Origin: Auxenochlorella pyrenoidosa | Taxonomy: Eukaryota > Chlorophyta > Trebouxiophyceae > Chlorellales > Chlorellaceae | NCBI GenBank assembly: GCA_001430745.1 | Contig: KQ482062.1 | Coordinates: forward strand, 197,373 to 218,992 | Direction: 5' to 3' | Length of the DNA: 21,620 nucleotides | Part shown: one piece after another, positions 8,717 to 20,700 of the stretch | Numbering within the stretch: the stretch's first letter is position 1 | Layout of the letters: every line of letters starts with the position of its first letter | Notes under the pieces: model-generated | Database searches by the model: none | What the model was told of the DNA's origin: nothing | What the model saw: the letters and a program-made list of their open reading frames with translations, nothing else | Position numbers and translations under genes: made by a program

Positions 8717-11700
8717 ATGGCGGACGAGGCGCAGGTGCTGGCAGATGCCAAGAAGCTCCCGCTGGATGAGCAGCTGGCGCACAGCAGCTGGAAAGTCAGG
8801 GCGCAGGCGCTGGAGACGATCAAGGAGCGTGTTGGGCGGGCGTTCAGCAGCGAGGATGACATCTTTGCGGAAGCAGGTGGGTGCCTGCCAGCAGCATTTG
8901 CAAGCAAGCTGAGAGAGGAGCAGGCACAAGTGCGTGCATGCACAAGATTGGCCGCAGTGCTCATCAGTCTGCAGCTCCTCGGTCTCTGCCCCCGTTTCCC
9001 TCCAGGCCCGCTGCTGCCCAAGGCAGCGGGTGACTCCAATGCCAACGTGATGGACAAGGCAGTGGAGGCGCTGGTGGCATACCTGGAAAAGGCAGATGAA
9101 CCGCTGGCAGCGCGGTGAGTGCCACAGCCGTCAGCTAGCACCAGGTGCAAGCACAGGGGTGGCCAGCCAGCTGCGCGTGATGCCTTCAAGAGCAGAGAGC
9201 TGCCAGGCAGCTCTGCGTGTCGTGTAGACTTACTGTCGTTTGTGCAGTACTTCATGTGGCTCCTGCTGTTGAAAGGTTTTGCACTGCGTGATGTGCAGCC
9301 GCTGTTCGAGCCTGACTGATGCCCACCCTGTGTGCCCTGTTCCGCCGATGCCCGCAGCATCGCGGACCGAGCCTCTGCAGTGCTGGCCAGCAAGTGCCTC
9401 AAGGGCAAGCCAGCCACAGTGGCCAAGGCGGGCGAGGCGTGCATGCTGCTCATCGAGCTCGAGCAGCAGGCCGCGGTGATCGAGGCTGTGCTGAAGGCGT
9501 TTGGCGACAAGGTGCCAAAGGTGGTGCTCGCGGCGGTGGACATTGTGCTGCAGGCGGTCAGGTGGGCACGTGCCCAGCGTCGCATGGTGCCGAGTCCCAC
9601 GGGAGCAGGCGCCAATGCTGCATGGCTGTGGTGTGCAGCTTGCGGCAGGGCGCGGCACGCGCAGCTCCCTGCGTGTGCTGCCGGCGCCCGGCTTGTTGTC
9701 ACCCGACCTGCATGGCACCAGCCACCAGGTCACACCAGCTGGCCTCTCCAGACGTGGCGAACACGCTGGCTGCTCCGCCCTGTGTGCAGCTCCTTTGGCG
9801 CCAAGGCTGTGGACCCCAAGCCCATCATGAAGGCGCTGCCCTCGCTGTTTGGGCACACCCAGGCGGGGGTGCGCGACAAGGCCAAGGAGACGTCGGTGGA
9901 GCTGGCAGCCTACCTGGGCCAGGTGTGCAGGGGGGTCACCAAGCAGGCTGCTGCGCAAGGCCAGTGGGCACTGGGAGTGGCTAGCGCCTGGGCGGTGAGC
10001 AGGACAAGGAGGCAGGACGCAAGGCAAGCCCAGCTGAGCAGCGATCTAGAATGTGGCCTCCTGCAAGGCAGGACTGCCATGCTTCCTGGCCATTGAATCG
10101 GCCTCGAAATCGCAGCTGTGCCTCACCATCGCCGGGCTCTGCTCCGCTGCAGGGCGTGGTGTCGGGGGTGCTGCTGGACAAGATGCCGGCGGCCATGCGC
10201 AAGGATGTGGACGCCGCCATCGCCGAGCTGCCGGCCGGCAAGAAGCAGCCCAGCCGGTGGACGCGGCGCGAGGCGGCAGAGCGCGCTGCGCGTAACGCCG
10301 AGGCTGCGCCCATGGAGGTGGACGACGAGGGCGAGGGCAGCGCCCCGGGTGGCGCCGAGGTGGCGGTCGAGGAGGAGCAGGTGGGCACAAGCCGGGGGGG
10401 GCGGGGGGGCGGGCGGGGTTGGGCATGGGAAAGGTGCGCAGCATCCACGCGGGCTACCACTGTGAGGCTGCTGGTGTCTCGCTGCGTGCCGGCATCCCCC
10501 TCTTGACGGTCAGCGTCAATCTGTCTCATGCCCTGCCTGCGCACGCTGCGCTGTGGGCACCTGCAGGAGGGGGATGCGTACGAGTTTGCCACTCCCGTGG
10601 ACATCCTGGGCGCCCTGGGCAAGGCGCAGTGCCAGGTGCTGCAGGGGCAGGGGCTGGCCCGCAGCTTGCCGCCGGATAGCATAGCGTGTGCTTACCCTCC
10701 ATACTGGCAGCTGGCACCGAGCTGATGCCACGGGTGATGCGCAGCGCAGGCTGGTGGGCGCATGCCGGGCTGGCTGCGGCCTGCCAAGGCTGCTTCCTGT
10801 GCCTGCTGCGACGCAGGTTGACGATGACCCGCCCGTGGGCTTCTGGGATGCGCTGGAGCACAAGAAGTGGGGCCTGCGCAAGGTGGGGCGGGGCGCCGTG
10901 GGTGCAGCACAGGAGCACGGTGCTGCGATGTTGCCTGGGTGGGGACGTCGACTGGCCCCGTGTGGTGCCCTCCCTGGCCGGCCATGTTGCTGTGAGTCAG
11001 CGGGGCCTTGGCTAGATAGACAGACTTCAAGCCCAGACAAGCAAGCAAGTGGGGCCTTGGCTGGGCTCTCCCTGCCGCAGGCTGCGCTGGAGAAGGTGAA
11101 GGAGCTGGGGCGCACCCCGCGGCTGGCGCCCGGCGACTATGGAGAGCTGGTGCGCGCCATGAAGAAGATCCTGCAGAAGGACAGCATCATTCCGGTGGCG
11201 GTTGCGGCGGCCGAGGCGGCCGCCACGCTGGCCAGCGGCCTGCGCGACGCCTTCTCCTCCCACGCCAAGGTGGGCCCCAGGGGCGGGTGGGGTGCATGCC
11301 AGAGCAACCCCGGGTCAGGGGTTGCCTGTGTGGCGCGCATATGTACAAAGGGTTTGCCTGCTGCCATCTGCTTCAGCATGTGTGCATCTCAGTGTCCAGC
11401 GGGTGCTGCCGCGCTCAACCGCGCTCGCCACCTGCCTGCGCGCCCGCAGTCGCTGTGCCCCGCCCTGCTGGAGCGCTTCAAGGAGAAGAACATTGTGATG
11501 AGCAAGGCGGTGGAGGAGAGCCTGCGCACGCTCGCCAAGCACTGCTTCACCCTGGCCGACGTGACAGACGATGTGGCGGCGGCGCTGGACCACAAGAACC
11601 CCAAGGGTGAGTGCTTGCGCTCTTGGGCATCAGGGATGCCAATGCGCTCGTTGGCATCCATGATGCTATGACTGTGGCAAAGCGACAGAAGTTCAGTGTT

Positions 11701-14700
11701 CTTGCGGCTGTCGTTTCTGCCATGACATTGCTGCAGAGGCACTTTCTGGACTGCTGTACGCTGTGTGCCGACGCCAGCAGCCTGTGCATGCCCTCGAGCG
11801 CGGAACTCCCCACATTCCTGGCTGCTTGCAGTCAAGCGGGAGACCGCCAAGTTTGTGAAGGACGTGCTGGAGCAGAGCCCCAAGGCGGCGGTGTCCAAGT
11901 GCGCCGCGCTGCTGGCCCCCTGCGCCAAGCTGGCGGGCGCTGGCGAGAGCGACGTGCGCGAGGCGGGGCAGGAGGCGCTGGTGGCCTTTGCTGTGCGCTC
12001 CGGCAGCATGGGCGTCCTGGACAAGGTGGGCGGGGAGGGGTGGGGAGAGGGGGTTGGGCTGACCTCGGCAAGGGACTTGACGCATGGCAGGATAAAGGTG
12101 CGGTAAGCCGTGCCTGCCTGCAAAGTGCTCGGGGATGCGCGCGCTCCCCGATGTTCAGGGGGACTGCCATATCCACCTGATCTGCTGCACTCGTTCCTGG
12201 CGCTGCTCTGTTTGTTGGCAGGTGATGGACAAGCTGGACGATGTGCGCAAGAAGAAGATCGAGGAGATGGTGCAGGAGGCAATTGCCGCAGGCAAGGCCG
12301 GCGGCGGCGCCTCTGCGAGAGGAGCGCCCGCGCGGCCGCCCTCCCGCACCGCCTCTGGCGTGGGCGCAGCATCACCGGGGGCAGGCGGCTCGCGACCAGG
12401 CACCGCACGCAGCAGCCCCAAGGCGCTGGCGCCCAAGAACCTCAACCGCCTGGGCTCTGGGGCAGCTGCCGCGGCCAAGGGTGGCGCTGGGGGCGCCGCG
12501 GTGCGGCGCACCGGCACGCAGGGCAGCAGCGGCGGCATGACGACACGTTCGCGTGCGGCAGCCGGGGGCGGCGGCGGCGGTGCGGCTACTGAGGAGGACA
12601 TGTCTGTGGGCAAGCTGAGCAATGAGGAGCTGGAGGAGCGCATGGTGCAGACTTTTGGGGGGTCGACAGGTGGGGCAAGGGCTAGGGGCGCAAGCCATGG
12701 GGTGCAGGGATGCCGCTGTGCGCACGGGTGTGCGGGCTCGCAGAAACTGCCAGGCATTGATTGCCTGGCCTGACAGCTGGCCGCCAGCATCAGCACTGCC
12801 TTGTGTCGAGACTACCCCTGCGGATGCTCGGCCGCGGCCTCAGTGCAGCCTGCGCTCCCTTGCCTGCTGCTTGCAGTGGAGATGCTGCGCAGCGCCAAGT
12901 GGCAGGAGCGCGTGGAGGCCATGGGCAGCGTGCTGGGCGTGGTGCAGGAGATGGGCGACCCGGGACCCCGCTGCTACGAGCTCATGCAGTGCGTGGCCTT
13001 CCTGCCTGGCTGGGGCGACAAGAACTTCCAGGCAAGGCTTCCAGGGGCACGGCAGAGGGCAGACGTTGCACGAGCACATTGAGACGCCTCTGTGAGCGTC
13101 TTAGTTGCTGTGCACTTGCCCTCGTCATCGCGCACGGGCTTCTCCAGAATCCGCTCCCTGCCTCATGATTTCGCAATTGGCACTGTGCTTGGCAGGTGCT
13201 GAACAAGGTGTTTGACGTGGTGACCCACCTGGCGCGCACCGCCTCCGCCTTTGGCCGCCGCGACGCCTTCCTGGCGCTGGGCGGCCTGGCCGACAAGATC
13301 CACGAGCTCAAGCACAAGTGAGGCAACTGGGGAGAGGGCAGGGTGGGGCAGTTGGTTGTATCTCGGCCCCGGCAGCTGATACATGATGCAGCACGCTGCT
13401 TGGCAACCATCCCTGCTCTGGCGCCTGCCTCCCGGCAGGGTGCAAGTGTACGAGGGCCTGAACGCCATCTCCGAGGCCGTGGGCCCCCAGTTTGTGATGG
13501 CCGAGCTCCACAAGCGAGCAGCCGCCAACAAGAATCCAAAGGTGGGTCGGGCAGGCAAGGGCTGGACGGCGCTGCTTGAAATAAAGCCGTGCTGCCCGGG
13601 TTGCGCAACCAAGCCGACAAGTCTGGTCTGCAGGCTGCCCACCTGCGCTCCCCTATCTGCCTTGGCCCTCCCTGCAGGTGCTGGCCGAGGCTCTTGGCTG
13701 GATGGCGGAGGCCATCCCGGACTTTGGGCTGGCGGTGATGGATGTGCGGGGCATCATTGAGTGGATGAAGGCAGACCTCGGCTCCGCCAACGCGCCAGGT
13801 AGGCAGCGGGGGATGGCTGGCGTGGAGAGGCAGGGCAGATGTGCTAGCTGTTGCGGCTTTCAAGGGTCAGCGTAACAACCCTGTTTGGCTCGCCGTGTGC
13901 AGAGCTGCCAGCCTGGGGTTTTCGACCTTGTGCCCGCCACCCTGCCACTGTCTCGCGCTCTCCTTGCATCCTCTGCAGTGCGCAACCGCGCCATGGAGGT
14001 GCTGGGCAAGTGCCACGCGCAGCTGGGCCCCTCGCTGGTGGACTTTCTGGAGGGGCTGAAGCCGGCGCAGCTCATGGCGCTTGAGGAGCACTTCAGGCAG
14101 AACCCAAAGGCGCAGGTGGGCAGGGCAGCGAGCAGCTGGGTTGGCGGGCAGGTTGGCTTGCTCTTGTCAGGGTTCAGGCTGGCAAGGCAGGGCGGGCCCC
14201 ATGGGAGAGGGGCCAGCGCCCGACTGCTTGGCGTCTGTTGCTCTCCGTCTCGCAGGTGGTGCCCACCCGCACCGTGCGCAGCAAGAGCAAGAAGGCAGCG
14301 GCAGCCAGCGGCGGCGCGGTCGCTGCTGCCGCCGAGGAGCCCGACGAGGAGGAGGGCGGCCCTGCTGAGCTGGACCCCGAGGACCTGCTGCCCCGCACCG
14401 ACATCAGCGGCAGCATCACGCCCTCCCTGCTGGGCATGATCAGCAGCTCCAACTGGAAGGAGCGCAACGCGGGCGTGGACCAGGTGCGAGGGCTGGGGGA
14501 GCTCAAGTGCATGTGGCAGCCTGTCACTTGCAGCTCTTGTGGTGTCCTCAAGCTCACGCCCACCGCCCTCCGCTGCTGTTGCATAGCCTGTGGCATCATG
14601 CCACCGCTCTTGGCCCCCGCTGCGTGCGCCATGTGCAACGCAGGTGATCCAGCTGCTGGCAGAGGCCAGCCAGCGCATCCAGCCCAACGTGGGGGAGCTC

Positions 14701-17700
14701 TTCCCAGCGCTCAAGGTGTGCACCTGTCACTCCCAGGGGTGGCCCAACAGATCGCGTACCCGTCTCAAACGCAGCCCCAATCCGGAGTGATGTGTGTCTG
14801 CCAGCCCGTTTAAAGGCTGTCCTTTTTTGTAAGCCATGTGTGCCTCGCCCCTGTGGGCTGCCGTTGCCCGCTCTGATTGCCGCCTGCGCACCTTGCCCTG
14901 CTTGCAGGGCCGCATGGCCGACAGCAACCGCAACCTGGCCGCCAAGGTGCTGGTGCTGCTGGGCGACATTGCCAAGGCCATGGGCCCGCCCTTTGACAAG
15001 GGGGCCCGCCCGGTGGTGCTCTCCCCCGCTGTCGCCAACCTGGCGGACAACAAGAAGCAGGTGTGGAGGGAGGGGTGGGCGTGTTGGGCAGGGGTCGGTA
15101 TTGCCGTACAGAGGAGGGCAGGTTCAGGGCTGCATCACTGTGCTGGGCAGCAGGCTGAGCGGAGGCTGAGCAGCTTGTTGTGGGCAGGGCCCTCTGGCAA
15201 GCCTATGGCCTATAGCTCACTCTATGTGCTCCGCTCGCTGCACCCTGGGCCCTGCCCCCCTGGGCAGGTCCGCGACGGCGTGCTCTACATGCTGGATGCC
15301 TGGATTGGGGTGGCCTCCTCCGACAAGCTGTTCCCGGCGGTGGCTGACGCCGTGGCCAACCCCAAGTGCCTGGCAGACGGCAAGGTGGCGGGCCTGCAGT
15401 GGTGGGTGGGAGGCAGCCCTGCTGCGGGGGTTCGTAAGGCGCTGCTCAAAGCGCTGGCAGCCGGCCAGCGGTGTCATGCTTCCCCCCCGGGCCACTGCTT
15501 TGACACCGGGACTGGCAGTGCCGGAAGGGTTGGGTATAGCGATGCCCCTTGGGCGCATGTTGGGCCTGGGTTGCGCCTTCCCTTGCGGTTCGACAGACTG
15601 TAGACACAAGCTCACCTGTAGACACAAGCACGCACAAGCTCACCTGCTGGTCCCTGTCGCCCTGCCCACCCGTCAACCCTGCAGGCTGACCAAGGCGGTA
15701 GCCGAGGGCAAGGGCAAGAAGGGCGCAGACGCGGCGCTGCGTGCCGCCGGGCTGGGCATGGCCGACAAGGCAGTGGGCGTCCGCGATGCCGGCTCGGCGC
15801 TGCTGCAGGAGATGATGTCGCAGCTGGGCCAGGAGGCGCTGGTGGGTGCGGCGGGCCTGCTGGGGGCAGCAGACAAGAAGCTGGCCATGGAGGCGCTGAG
15901 CAAGGTGCTGGGCGGGCCGGTGACGGCCGCTCCCGGCGCGGGCGCTGCTGCCAGCGCAGTCGCCAGCTCGGCTGCCGCGCGGCCTGGCACCGCGGCTGGG
16001 GCAGCCAAGGCGCCCACAGCACGGCCGGGCACCCGCGCCGGCACTGGCCGCGGTGCTGCTGCGCCGGCGCTGTCTGCAGCGCCCGTTGTGGCAGCGGAAC
16101 CAGCGGCCCCGGTTGCTCTGCTGGCGTACAACGAGGGCAAGGCCGACCGCGCGCGCAAGGTGCGCTTTGGGCAAATGCAGTGCGGTGCATGCCAGCATTG
16201 TTTGGCCTGGACGGCGCTGCTGCGCCGCACTGGGGGCGCAGATCCCCCTGCGCCCGCCTGCTGCACGACTGGCAGACACCTTGCGAACCACCCGCCCGCC
16301 CGGCCCGCCCGCCCTGTCTGTGCCTGCAGCACCGCCCCCGCCCCGGCAAGTTTGAGGGCCTGAACCCCGAGGAGGCGGAGAGCCTGCAGAGGGAGCTGAC
16401 CGCGGTGGCCTCGCCCGAATGGGCGGCCCTGCTGTTCCACAAGGTGCGACGCTCAGCGACCCCTGCCGGCACGCTGCATGCATGGCAGCCCCTGCACTGC
16501 CGCCTTTGTGGTTGCTTGCTGCCCATCCTCAAGCAGGTCCAGCCTGATGCGCAGCAGTGGCAATGCGCCCCTCGCCCTCCCTTTGTCACCGCACTGGGGC
16601 GCCCCAAACCAGGCGCCCCAAACTGTGCCTTGCTAGTCGGCCCACGGCCCCACTCGCCAAAGTTCTCTGCTCCTGAGTGCTGCCCGCCCCTCCCCTCCCC
16701 TCCCACCACCCCCCTGCAGGACTTCAAGCGCCACCTGGACGCTGTGGACCTGCTGCTGGCCAACCTGGCCGACCTGCTGCCAGAGGTGCAGGCCAGCCTG
16801 GACCTGCTGCTGCGCTGGGCGGTGCTGCGCATCTGCGACGGCAACATGCAGGTGCGCCTGGGTGGGGCCGGGCGGGGCGGTTGGTAAGCTGTGTGCTTCT
16901 CTGGCAAGCGGTCTGCGTCGACGTCAGAGAAAGCCCTTCCAGCCGCCTGGGCATGCTCGCCTTTCCTATGGCCAGGTTGCAGCTGCACCGCCTGGCCATC
17001 TTTGCTCACCAGGCCAGCGTTTCCCCTGCCCCACGCCTCTGTCCCCGCCCCAACCCCCAACCCCCCCCCTGCAGTCGCTGGTCAAGGTGCTGGAGATGTG
17101 CAGGGCGGTGCTGGAGGCGCTGGCGGGGGCGGGGTACGCCCTCACCGACTATGAGGCCCTGCTCTTCCTGCCCGCGGTGGTGGAGAAGTCGGGGCACAAC
17201 CAGGTGGGTAGGGGGCGGTGCTCAGCGCAGGTGGGCCTCAAAAGAAAGGCTCAGGCGGCGGGCCAGCGTGCCAAGCCTGCCGGGGGGGTCACTGCGCAAC
17301 GGCGCTGTCGCGTGCCGGCCAACATCTGACAGCCTTTGCGCACGCGTGCGCACACACCCACCCTCGACCGCCGAGTCGCCCGTCCCAGCAGCAACCCTGT
17401 GCCCCTCCCCCGCGCAGGACCGCGTGCGCGCGCTGCACCGCGAAGTGCTGCGCCTGGCCAGCCTGCTGCACCCGCCGGCCCGGGTGGTGGACTACCTTGC
17501 GCAGGGCCTGGCCTCCAAGAGCAACCGCACCAAGATCGAGTGCTGCGGTGAGGGCGGGGCGGGTGGAGCGCAGCAGCCGCTGGTGCAGGCGTCCAGAAGG
17601 ACGACGGGCACGCCCGTCTTGGCAGGCAGGATGCCGGCCGTGCTTGCCCCAAGGCGCCAGGCCGCCCAGGTGCCAAGCCCGCGCCGTGCCCCCAATGCCG

Positions 17701-20700
17701 CCACAGAGGAGATATCAGCGATCATCGAGCGCGAGGGCATGGCGCCCATTCACGGCGCGCGCTGCAAGCCCGCCCCCATGGTTGCCATCGCTGCTCTGCT
17801 CAAGGAGCGGGATGGTGCCACGCGCGCGGCGGCGCTGGGCGCCATCGAGCAGGCCTGGGCTGAGGAGGGCGAGGGCGTGTTCAAGCTGCTGGGCAGGTGG
17901 GTGGGCAGGGGCCCATGTGGACAGACAGGGCCACGTGGAGGGCAGGTGTCTGTTGCGCGGTGGTGGCTCGCCTGGCAGTTGACACGTGCACTCAGGTTGT
18001 GCCACATGGCGGCCCTCTTTCTCCTTCTCCTTGTTATTAGGCTGGAGACCCGCGAGCAAGACATGGTGCAGGAGAAGCTCAAGCGGTCAAGCAAGCAGCC
18101 CAGGGTGGCGCCGGTAGACGCGGCGCCCGCCGCCGCAGCGCCGGCGCGCCACCGCCCTGGCGCCTTTGTGCCGCGCGAGCCTGCCGGCACGCCGCCCGGC
18201 CACATCGCCGCCATGCTGGCGCGCACCTCGGATGGCGAAGCAGGGCAGCCAGACGCTGCCTACGGCGTAGCGCAGCAGTACAGCGAGGAGGGGCTGCAGT
18301 ACACGCGACCCGCGTTCACGCCGCCCAATGCGCTGGCCACCCCGCTGCCGCACCGCCCCGCCACCTCCTACCTGCCGCCGGGGGCAGCCGCCGCGGCGTC
18401 GGTGGCACCCACGCCAGTCCCCGGCGCACGGCCATACACTGCTCCAGGTGAGGACACAGGGCAGGGTCAAAGGCAGGGCAATGGGCGCCAGGAGTGCAGC
18501 GCAGGCAGGCTGTCACAGGGGGCCAAGTCCTGCCTGCTCTCTGCCTGGCTGTGCACGCACCCCCGCCTCTGCCAGCCCACCCCACGCCTCCGCCGTCTGC
18601 CCCCTGGCCGCACAGTTGGCGCGGCGCCCGTTGTGGTTGACGACGCCGACTTTGATGCCCGCTGGGCCGACAGCATGGCGGGCATCACCTCTGACAACGT
18701 GGACGAGGCGGTGGAGCACATGAAGCTCATGTGAGGGCAGGGGAGCGCGGCTGGGCAGGCCAAGAGCCTTGCCGGGAGAGTGTGTGTGCAGCTGGTGCGC
18801 ACGGGCCGACGCATGCGCCGGCCCTGATCGCCACTTGCTGGCTCACCAGGGGCCGGCGGACGCATGCTGCTTGTGCGTCTCCAAAGCCTTGTTATTCATA
18901 CTCCCACACCTCCCGCCTCTGTGCCGGCCACCATCGCTGCTTCCCCACGGCGTGCCCGTGCAGGTGCGGCGACATCATGCTTGCCTTGCAGGGCAGCGCC
19001 TCGCCACACATGCTGGCCGTCATGGGCCAGTCGGCGAACAGCCTGTTTGCCACTGTGAATGAGCAGCTGCTGCGCATCTTTGCGGCGGCCGAGGCGGTGG
19101 CCGCGGCAGGCGGCGGGCAGCCGCCCAGCCGCGGCGCCAAGTATGCCCTCAACATCATGCTCCAGGTGGGAGCCCTGCCTGGCCTGAAGCTGGTTGCCGG
19201 CTGCGTCCGCGCGCTGTTTGGTAGACGAAGGACGAAACGATGCGGATGGGTGCAGGCGCTCTCGCAGGATTGCGCTGCCCCTGCCACATGCCCCAGGCAT
19301 GCCCCACCTGCCTATACACCTCCATCCACGACTCTGCCCCCCACATTCTCCCCCCTGGGCCCCCTGCTGCCCGCCCCGCCTGCCTGCAGGGCATGAACGT
19401 GCCGCAGATAGCCGCCGGGCTGACGTGCGGCACGCTGCGCGACTCCATCTGCCTGCTGCTGCTGCGCCTGCTGGACGACCGCGGGCTGGTGCACTTTGAG
19501 GAGGGCACCACGCTGGTCAAGGCGGTCAACGTGCTGATGCTCAAGATACTGGAAACCAGGTGGGCAGCGCCGCTGCGGCGGCAGCCGGCATCAAGCGCAC
19601 GAGCTGGGCACAGGCTGTATCATGTTCTGGCCGGCTGGCGCTGGCATGGGCGCTCAATTCGCGCTTTGGGCGATGAGCTGTCATTCTGAGCGCTCTTTAG
19701 CCATCGCAGCAGCGCCGCCACCGTGCTCCCTCAGCTGCACCCCTGCGTCTGGGCTGCGTCGCCCACCCCCCCACTGGCGCCCCTGCCCCCTGGCCTGCAG
19801 CAACCGCACCTACGCCTTTGCCGCGCTGCTCCAGCTGCTGCGCCAGCCGCCCGAGTCGGTGGCTCCCGAGCAGCTGGCCAAGTTTTACGACCTGGTGGTC
19901 AAGTGCCTCATCAAGCTGACCAAGAGCCTGCAGGGCAACACCGAGGTGCGGCCGGGCTGGGGGAGGCTGTGGCGGGCTGGGCGGGGGCTGCGCGCGCAGG
20001 GGGCATGCCCGCTGGCGTGGGCTGGGGGGCCCCGCCTCCCTTGCTGGGCCCGGCCTCTGTTGCACACATGGAGGGCATCCCCAGGGCTCGCTCCTCGCCG
20101 GCTCTCCTGCCTTGTCCTCACCTGCTTCTCCTCCTCGCACTCATTCACACCCAATCTCCCACCCCCCCCCACCCCACCCCACCCCACCCGCTGCAGGGCG
20201 TGGACCTGTCTGCCCTGCTGTTCAACATCCACGACTTCTTCCTGTACCTGGGGGTGGACGAGATCCGCAAGCGCTCCTCCTCGGACGACAAGCCGCTGCG
20301 CATGGTCAAGACCATCCTGCATGAGCTGTGCAAGATGCTGGTGGGCGGGCGGGGCGCGCCGGGCTGCGAGAGGGCAGGGAAGGCGGCTGCGCAAGGCGCG
20401 GCCACCTGCCTTGTGTGAGGGGCCAACAGAGGCAGGGTGCATGCACTGGCAGGGCCTTCCCCGCTGTTTGGGTCCAAGTCCAAGTGGGCACACAATGTGG
20501 TGGAACCCTCTGTGAGGGCGCATGACCCCGCCGGCCCCCCCCCTGGCACTCCTCCCACGCCAGGGGTATGACATCTACCGCTATGCTGCGTCCATCCCGG
20601 GCCGCGACGCCGACCCCCAGCCCATCATCTTTGCCTACATCTCGCTCAACCTCCAGACGCTGAGCCAGTCAGGCCTCATCGCGCCCGCCCCAGACAGCAG

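Noticed and set aside
15612..17060. A 482-codon open frame on the minus strand, with similar long antisense frames at 8677-9702, 11389-12408 and 15446-16483
   Set aside because: They lie opposite well-supported MOR1 exons, show no family features, and are expected where coding sequence is very GC-rich and stops are rare on the other strand.
16677..18734. A 685-codon plus-strand open frame
   Set aside because: It is an artefact: its first part is out of frame with MOR1 exon 16720-16851, and its second part is MOR1 exons 25-28 read through three stop-free 3n introns.
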